The notes beneath the pieces were generated by a model. The model was not told the DNA's origin. It worked only from the letters and a program-made list of their open reading frames with translations, and made no database searches. A stretch of DNA of 20,000 nt from Botryococcus braunii (Eukaryota; Chlorophyta; Trebouxiophyceae): assembly GCA_002005505.1 (NCBI GenBank), contig KV908367.1, positions 608,024 through 628,023 on the forward strand, read 5' to 3'. Below, in pieces: positions 14,253 to 20,000 of this stretch (positions are counted from its first letter, which is position 1; every line of letters begins with the position of its first letter). The position numbers and the translations under genes are program-made.

Positions 14253-14553
14253 ACTACTTCTAAAATGGTCAGAGTGTGAGTAACTCTTCTCAGCATGGAG
14301 ACGGGAGGATCTGGATTGACACACTTCGCGTTGTCACTAAACTAGATCTAGAGGGTTAACGGTAACGTTGGTAGAATAGTACTTCAGCGCTGTCATACCA
14401 ATTACGGCACTCAAGACCTTATCCATGACAAGTTCTGGGCAAGTGAGTAGCAGATGTGCAAGGGGAACAACCGTTTGTTCCTCGTTAACGTTAACGACCC
14501 ATCGCATGTCAAGAGGTTGCCCTTTTCAGAAGAGGGAGAAGAGCCTGCGGACA

Positions 14554-14664
14554 ATATAGGAGCATATGCTCCTATATGCTCCACGTAAAATTTAGTAGAG
14601 TGATAAGACCTAGTGAACAGCATGCATGCTCCTCACTAGGTCTTATCACTCTACATAATTTTAC
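14554..14664. repeat. Tandem palindromes: 24-bp perfect palindrome plus 40-bp-arm inverted repeat
   Basis: The bases 14554-14577 form a perfect 24-bp palindrome (half-site ATATAGGAGCAT). Seven bases later, arms 14585-14624 and 14625-14664 pair over 40 bp with four mismatches and no loop, centred on AGCATGCATGCT. The outer ends are GTAAAATTT and AATTTTAC. No coding content and no clear target-site duplication are visible. It may be a small foldback element. Confidence 0.85.
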
Positions 14665-14996
14665 CTGGACAAAGTCTGAAACAAACCTCTGCATTCAAAT
14701 TTACCGGTAATCGAATGAGAATGTCATTTTTGAAATACCACCACTGGCCAACTGGCACCCTAAACCTCACGCATGAGGAAGTGGACATCAAGGAAGAAAA
14801 CGCCATATAGCATCCAAACAATGGAGATACGTATGGTATACCGTGTAAGGTATGCATACTTGACGTACTATTTAATAAACCTCTGTGGGGCGGGGGGAGG
14901 GCGAGGCATGGGATTTTGTTCAGTTGTTATCACGACGCAGGGCAACCGGTTGTGGTGCACAGGTCTGTTAGCCTCGTTGGGCCCATGCAGACCTGC

Positions 14997-15136
14997 GGGG
15001 CTTCGAAGGGGAAGGTTAGGTCGAAGCAAAGGACGATGGGGGCCAGAGCCCTAAACTCCCACCCCAAGGGAAAGTGAACGAGATGCTGGCCGGGGGGATG
15101 GCTGCGGCCTGGGGGCTTCGAAGGGAAACGTTAGGT
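14997..15136 (+). repeat. 25-bp direct repeat upstream of the secreted-protein gene
   Basis: Copies at 14997-15021 and 15112-15136 both begin GGGGCTTCGAAGGG and end GTTAGGT, differing at only a few bases. Each contains the palindrome TTCGAA. The second copy ends 94 bp before the TATA-like box at 15230. The copies may be regulatory sites or a local duplication. Confidence 0.7.
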
Positions 15137-15229
15137 GGTACGTGTACAGCCTGTACTGGAGATCCTAGCACTACGGTTTGAAATAGAAATTCCCTGATCA
15201 GGCAACTCTGATCACGCAACAAGCCCGCA

Positions 15230-15237
15230 TATTTAAA
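15230..15237 (+). promoter_or_regulatory. TATA-like box of the secreted-protein gene
   Basis: TATTTAAA lies 191 bases before the start codon at 15421. No ATG occurs between about 15240 and 15420, so a transcript starting some 30 bases after the box would have 15421 as its first ATG. Confidence 0.45.
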
Positions 15238-15420
15238 GAGGTATCAGCCATCAACTTCGTCAGAATTGTCAAACGTCTTTGCCAACAGGAGTTTCCGGCC
15301 CTTTTTTCATATCAAGGTTAACCGTACCACGTCGTTGCAAGTGACGAAGGATCCGACGCTGACAAGGGTGGCGCGTGCCTCAACAGGAAGCTTTCTATTT
15401 TCAAGTAATACTAGAAGAGA

Positions 15421-16668
15421 ATGATGTGCAATCCATATATCAAGACAGTGGCTTTCGCTCTAGCTATGGTCTTCCTACGTACAGGAGGTATGCCGTCCCG
15501 AACACGTAGCGTTCACGAAACCCGATGGCCATTGTATAAAAGCAATCGAGAAAATCTCTTAAGTTGGTTTTATATTGACAGTCTTGACACACTTGAGGAG
15601 TTGCAGGAGCCAGACCGCTCGTAGTTCCCCAAGCGGGCCTTCTTCCACTTAGCGGCTTGTCACAGGCTGTTAACCCTGCCATTCAGACTATAAATGAATT
15701 TCTCGCGGCACTAAATCCATTTCAAATTGCCTTGCAAGTATGCAGCATCACACCCTTCTGCCCGGTAAGACTCGTCGGTTTCAGCAGCCTTGTGATCTTC
15801 TACGACAGCTCGACATTATTTACTTTCTGTCCTTGGATCTCTAGTGCTATTTGTTGCAATTTGAATTCTTAATAAATTCAAACCAGCCAATGTTGACAGA
15901 AACTGATGACAAGTTGCTTTGCAGAGTCCTCCTGTACCGGGCCTGCTCCCTGGCCCAGTTTTACCAATCCCACAAGCCATGCCAACTCCCCTGTTTCCAC
16001 TAGGGCAGGGAGTTGTTCCTTTAGTTCCTCTTCAGAATACAATCGTCAATCCGGTTCCTGTGATTCCTCTTCAAGGTCTACCCTCAGCAGCCGCTGTTAC
16101 AATGTTCAAGGGTCTGCAGCCTCTTTCTACAGTGGTGCCAAACTTGGTAAATGGCATTTCCAATTTAGTTCAGCCTGATGGACCTGGACAACCGGTTCCA
16201 ATTATACCCCTACGAAATGATGCCGGGCCAGGACTAGCAAACCAGCAGAATCTGCCATTGCCCACTGCTATGCCAGTTCCCACTTCAACTCAACCAATGG
16301 TTGCACAAGGTAATGTGCAAGATAACTTACTGCCATCCGCCGCTTCTCTACTCAAATCAGTTCAAGCTGTGGTGGCACCAGCAAATCAGCAGGAAGCTCC
16401 TTTGCCAACTCCAATACCAATTCAGCCACAATTAAATCAGCCTGTTGTTCCTTTACCTAATGCTGCACAATTACCACTGGTCAGTCAAGCATTGGGTATC
16501 CCAGCAGCAGCACCAGCAGGCTTAAGCACTTTACCCAGAAATATGCTGGGCCTACTGAGCTTTGCAACTTCTGAGGGACCTTCCGATGCAGACAGCACAT
16601 CTGAAGCCTCTGGGCCTCTTGGCCAGCAGCACCCCGTAAAAGTGAACTTATCTCCTCTGAGCGGTTAA
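15421..16668 (+). CDS. Secreted Pro/Leu/Gln-rich repetitive protein, family unknown, three exons
   Basis: Exons 15421-15487, 15607-15737 and 15925-16668 (introns of 119 and 187 bp, both GTATGC...TTGCAG) join in phase to 313 aa. The N-terminus has a signal-peptide pattern: Lys8, a hydrophobic core TVAFALAMVFL at 9-19, then TGGARP with a likely cleavage near 23-24. The mature part has no Cys, few charged residues and many Pro, Leu, Val, Gln and Ala. Motifs recur: VPLVPLQN, VPVIPLQG, VPIIPLRN and VVPLPN; LPSAAAV and LPSAAS; ANQQNLPLPTAMPVP and ANQQEAPLPTPIPI, the last pair 48 residues apart. The tail (SEGPSDADSTSEASG) is Ser- and acid-rich. There is no transmembrane segment, GPI signal or known domain. 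It could be an extracellular matrix or cell-wall protein, but that is inference from composition only. The gene is divergent from RPT3 and convergent with the lipase gene. Confidence 0.8.
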
Positions 16669-17602
16669 GTTCAAGGTTTTGAGGTCAATCCTCACACAAG
16701 TCTTCTAATTACAGGTCCTGTCATTTGACACGGTCATCCAAAGTCCTGCAATTAGGGAGGCTTCCTAAACCTCCTCCCACAAGTTTAAATATTTAGCCAC
16801 TGTCCTTGTTGGGGCAATCGTGCTTAGGTCCTTATGGACACATAGAAAGAACCCAATGAGGCACGATGTTGCCTGTCTTTAGTGGGTTCTGACAATTGGT
16901 TTGAAGTTCACTTGCAGATTTGTGCGTTTGGAAAGATCACAGGTATTTGAGACATCAAAAGTAGTTGGTTTGATGATTTTGCAGCAGAACACACTTGCAG
17001 TTTTTATGTTTCAGCAACCTTGTTCAGCAAAGTGTTCAAGGTTCTACGGTGCAGCGAGTAATTTGGCTCTGGCATCACGATAGGATGCCACATAAGCTGA
17101 GCCACCAAAATCATTTTGATTCTGCTTAGCAAAGAATCTGGAAACACCATGGGTTGCTGCCCTTGATAGTTTAAATACAATGAACTGACAATCTTCAGAC
17201 TTGAATGTTCAGGCGTGGCATGATACGGTTCCCACAGCACACTTTCTGACTTGCATATGACAGTCTTTGAGCTGCAATGGATGGCAATATATTTGTGCAC
17301 TAGTATGTGCAGCTTAACTAGCGAAATCAGATCCTGTCCAAATTGTTAGCTCGCAAGGCCCGTCGCCAGGGGAGTTCTGTAAAGCCATGCTTTTGCGAAA
17401 GAACGAGTACAGATGCCCTTCAAGAGCAAATAACACACAGAGAAGAGATCGAACAAAATTGGATGAGGACTTAACTAGAGGCCTTACATTTCTGAATTCA
17501 CTATTACTTACTGCATTACACTATTACTTATCAAATGCTCACACCCGTACATAGCTATGGTTTCCACATGGTGGAAGTGAAAGTATCTAGGATGTGATCC
17601 TT
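16669..17602. other. Convergent 3' region, no supported gene
   Basis: The region lies between the stop of the secreted-protein gene (plus) and the last exon of the lipase (minus), so it should hold both 3' UTRs. The 98-codon minus frame at 17004-17300 has no recognisable content. A 12-bp direct repeat CACTATTACTTA occurs at 17499-17510 and 17519-17530. Confidence 0.5.
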
Positions 17603-19952
17603 CTACCCTGGCAATGCCAGGATAGGATCTTGGAGAATGGTGTGGTGAGGGAGCCCCTGAGCAAGCAAGACCTGAGGAAATGGGTTTCCCAAGGCCCCTG
17701 CAAGGTCACTCTCAAGTGGTGGGGCTGCCACATCAGGTAGCCCCGCAAACATGGATGTATTCCGCCACGTGTTAGGCTGTCCAATCAGTGAAGTTACAAC
17801 CGCCATGTAGTTGGTCACAATGTGATCATCTGCATTCTGCGCACCACTGAAAGGTCTCAACACCATTGGTATGCAAAGTCTCAGATTCAGAATCACAGCT
17901 TCCTACACCAAATTGATTGATGCAGCTATCAGCCCTTACAAATCATACTTTGTGAAACACTCAGAAACACTGAGTATGAATACATGGATTTATACTTGCA
18001 AAGAAGTCTCCCACCTGACCACTCAAGACTGTAGATCACTTTAGAGGTACTTGCAGCAATGTGGAGGCAAGCATTTTGCCCATGTCACGAACCCCAACTG
18101 GACATTTTCACACTCGTAATACCACTTCGTGAACCCTCTCAGGTAAGGACAATTCAGTCGCTCGGAACGTTCATATATCAAAACTGACAGCAGCTGCTCA
18201 AGAGTCTCGAGAGCCCTTTGTGGCCTGCCAGCCTCCTGCTTTTGCTTAAACTAAACAAAAGAATCGCAGTAAGAAGTAACTGTCTCAAAAACTGTACAAC
18301 AGTAAGTACCAGACTTTGCATGTGTTACTGTTGAAGGGGCCTTTTGAGTACAAGCAACAACTTCTCCTTTGAGAGTAGGAGTCAGGTGTACCGTGGCATT
18401 GGTATTGTCTGGACGGTCCTGCAAAGCGACCCGGTAGTTGCCCTCTGGAAGCCGCACCATCCAGGCTGCCCGTCCCACGTTGGCATATCTGCAATGTACC
18501 CTGGGACTCATCCAGACTGGCAAGCCTTCTCAAGGTTATCCAATGACAAACATAAGGCAACGTGCCTACAGAGCATTAGCGGAGGCAAATTGGTTTACAA
18601 CAATCCATGATGGGCCTCATGCTACATATCTGAGTCCAAATGAATGTCATCCAAGTCATTATTGTTTGTTGCATTGAATAAGTTGTAGTCTCTCACAAAC
18701 CACACAGTGTACTCAGTGTCATCCAGATGTGAAATCCCTTTGCCAATTTGTGATAATCATTTCTGTAAGATATGTATTGCAGATGTGTTTCGCTTGCGCA
18801 GTTGCTAATTTGAATGCGTTAAACGTTTTCTCATTTTAACATACCACCATTTTCGTCAAATACTTTTGGACGTTACAAGAGGTCTATCTTCTACCCACCA
18901 CTACCAGCAAATGATTGTCAGGCCTTCATTGGATAAGCCAACATGCTAATAGTTGAAGGAGTGCAGGCATACCCGTCGCTTATGTCCCCCCAGTTTGGTA
19001 CAGGATCCATGTTGTGGACAAGCCGAATAGATTCTGGGCTAACCACCTGAAGGTGAATGGCACGGAAGTCACGAAAACACATCTTCTCAGAAGATCTCAT
19101 AGGGTCATGGCATAATCAAGTGACACACTCATTAATCACCTATGAATGCTTTAGATTGCACATGTGGACATAGAAATTATCATGTTAATGTCTAGGGACG
19201 AAGGGTCTATCTATAGGGAATACACATTGCACTATCCCCGTGGCATGTATGTACAATCATAAATGAGGGTAGCCAGACAAAGAGAGGCGAGGGAAACTTT
19301 CAAGCTGTGCTGGCAATTAAGTCCGACCTGGGGCTTACATCATCAAAGTACGCTGCAAAAGCCGTGTTGCCCACTCTTGGTGATCCAGCTGTGTGTACAA
19401 CAACTTGTGCCTGTGGCCACATAGTGCCATACAGAGTAAATAAAGGATGGGGCACTCAAAATGTATGTCACAGGTGGACGGGATGGAAGTAGAACAGGTT
19501 TTTAAGGCGGGTACAAGCACACCAGCAGGCCGAAGTGTTAGTTTCACAAATGGACTAAAGGCACTCGACGATCCATGCTTCTGCACTGCTGTTTTCAACT
19601 AAAGGATGGGTACCACCTTTTTTCTTCAAAATGCACACTCCTCTCACTCTAACATGTCTAAATCTTGGAGCCAGTAAAACCTACACTTGTCAAAAAGGTT
19701 TGTAAGGAAACTCTGAGAGCTTACCTTGGGGTAAAGCGACTTTGCCCAGGGTCCACAAAGTGTCGCCAAGGAACCTCCCAAACTGTGTCCTGTGCATAAT
19801 ATCCTGCATGCAGGCACCACCTGATGGCTTCATTGCTCTCACCGTGTGTGGTGTAGGATGCCTCCTCTCATCACTTCCTCTGGGCATTCCACCTTCTTAC
19901 ATTGCATTCGACTGCATAATTAGCTTGCTGCGCTTTGTAGGCACACACGGTA
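17603..19952 (-). CDS. Class 3 (fungal-type) lipase, partial; 5' end beyond the window
   Basis: Exons recognised, minus strand, 5' to 3': 19952-19901 and 19803-19725 (tentative; TVCAYKAQQANYAVECN, then DIMHRTQFGRFLGDTLWTLG), 19410-19339 (AQVVVHTAGSPRVGNTAFAA), 19046-18973 (IRLVHNMDPVPNWGDISD), 18488-18329 (YANVGRAAWMVRLPEGNYRV), 18235-18051, and 17846-17603 (QNADDHIVTNYM; stop 17603). From 19410 onward, phases agree at every junction. In Lipase_3 enzymes, GSPRVGN follows the nucleophile strand, the Asp of DPVP is the triad acid and a His near the C-terminus completes the triad; HIVTNY in the last exon fits that role. The GxSxG nucleophile motif should precede AQVVVHTAGSPR but is not found between 19411 and 19803, and the tentative upstream exon ends in phase 1 while 19410 begins in phase 0. 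An exon is therefore missed, or the motif is lost. If the last intron is retained, the protein ends at 18041 with CCKYL. The family hydrolyses acyl esters; substrate and location are unknown. Confidence 0.72.
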
Positions 19953-20000
19953 CTGCAAATATCAGCCGTGAAATATCATTTATTATTTTAGTTGGAGTGC

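Larger units (their letters stand above)
13401..15420. other. Divergent intergenic region between RPT3 and the secreted-protein gene
   Basis: The region holds the promoters and 5' leaders of two genes running away from each other. A C/T-rich tract occupies about 13650-13740. From 13970 to 14665 there is a dense set of palindromes, listed separately. From about 14890 to 15140 the DNA is G-rich on the plus strand and carries a 25-bp direct repeat. No protein-coding frame here looks real. Confidence 0.6.

Overview
This is a window of eukaryotic nuclear DNA: intron-containing genes with GT-AG borders, long dinucleotide microsatellites, and no bacterial operon structure. A streptophyte source (land plant or charophyte-type alga) is most likely. 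The proteasome ATPase in the middle of the window has plant-type sequence rather than animal or fungal, for example [15 protein letters not shown] and [19 protein letters not shown]. The species cannot be told from the sequence alone.

Layout. (1) Bases 1-1754 hold no firm gene, but contain a near-perfect 45-bp inverted repeat (140-233), a tiny GC-rich possible exon (1190-1246) and a TATA-like box (1269-1276). (2) Bases 1755-6148, plus strand: a complete six-exon lipid kinase of the diacylglycerol/sphingoid-base kinase family. It was rebuilt by joining exons whose phases agree, giving 326 aa. Its introns carry CT, GT and GC microsatellites and a minisatellite that begins inside a 5' splice site. 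(3) Bases 6149-9931 hold no firm gene, apart from one possible first exon (6839-6919) directly upstream of a roughly 400-bp CT/GT/GA/G tract. (4) Bases 9932-13400, minus strand: a complete seven-exon 26S proteasome ATPase RPT3, 414 aa. (5) Bases 13401-15420: divergent intergenic DNA rich in palindromes and hairpins. (6) Bases 15421-16668, plus strand: a three-exon gene for a secreted, Pro/Leu/Gln-rich, internally repetitive protein of 313 aa that I do not recognise. (7) Bases 17603 to about 19952, minus strand, 5' end outside the window: a partial class 3 (fungal-type) lipase with GSPRVGN, the DPVP aspartate and a likely catalytic His in the last exon. The GxSxG nucleophile motif is not visible where it should be.

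The genes show no common pathway; this looks like an ordinary stretch of nuclear genome with two housekeeping-type enzymes, one degradation-machine subunit and one unknown secreted protein. I found no mobile element with coding capacity, no RNA gene and no CRISPR. The points most worth following are the unknown secreted repeat protein, the lipase whose nucleophile exon is missing, the minisatellite of repeated splice-donor-like units, and the long hairpins. All exon joins are my own reading of splice sites, phase and family similarity, without transcript data.
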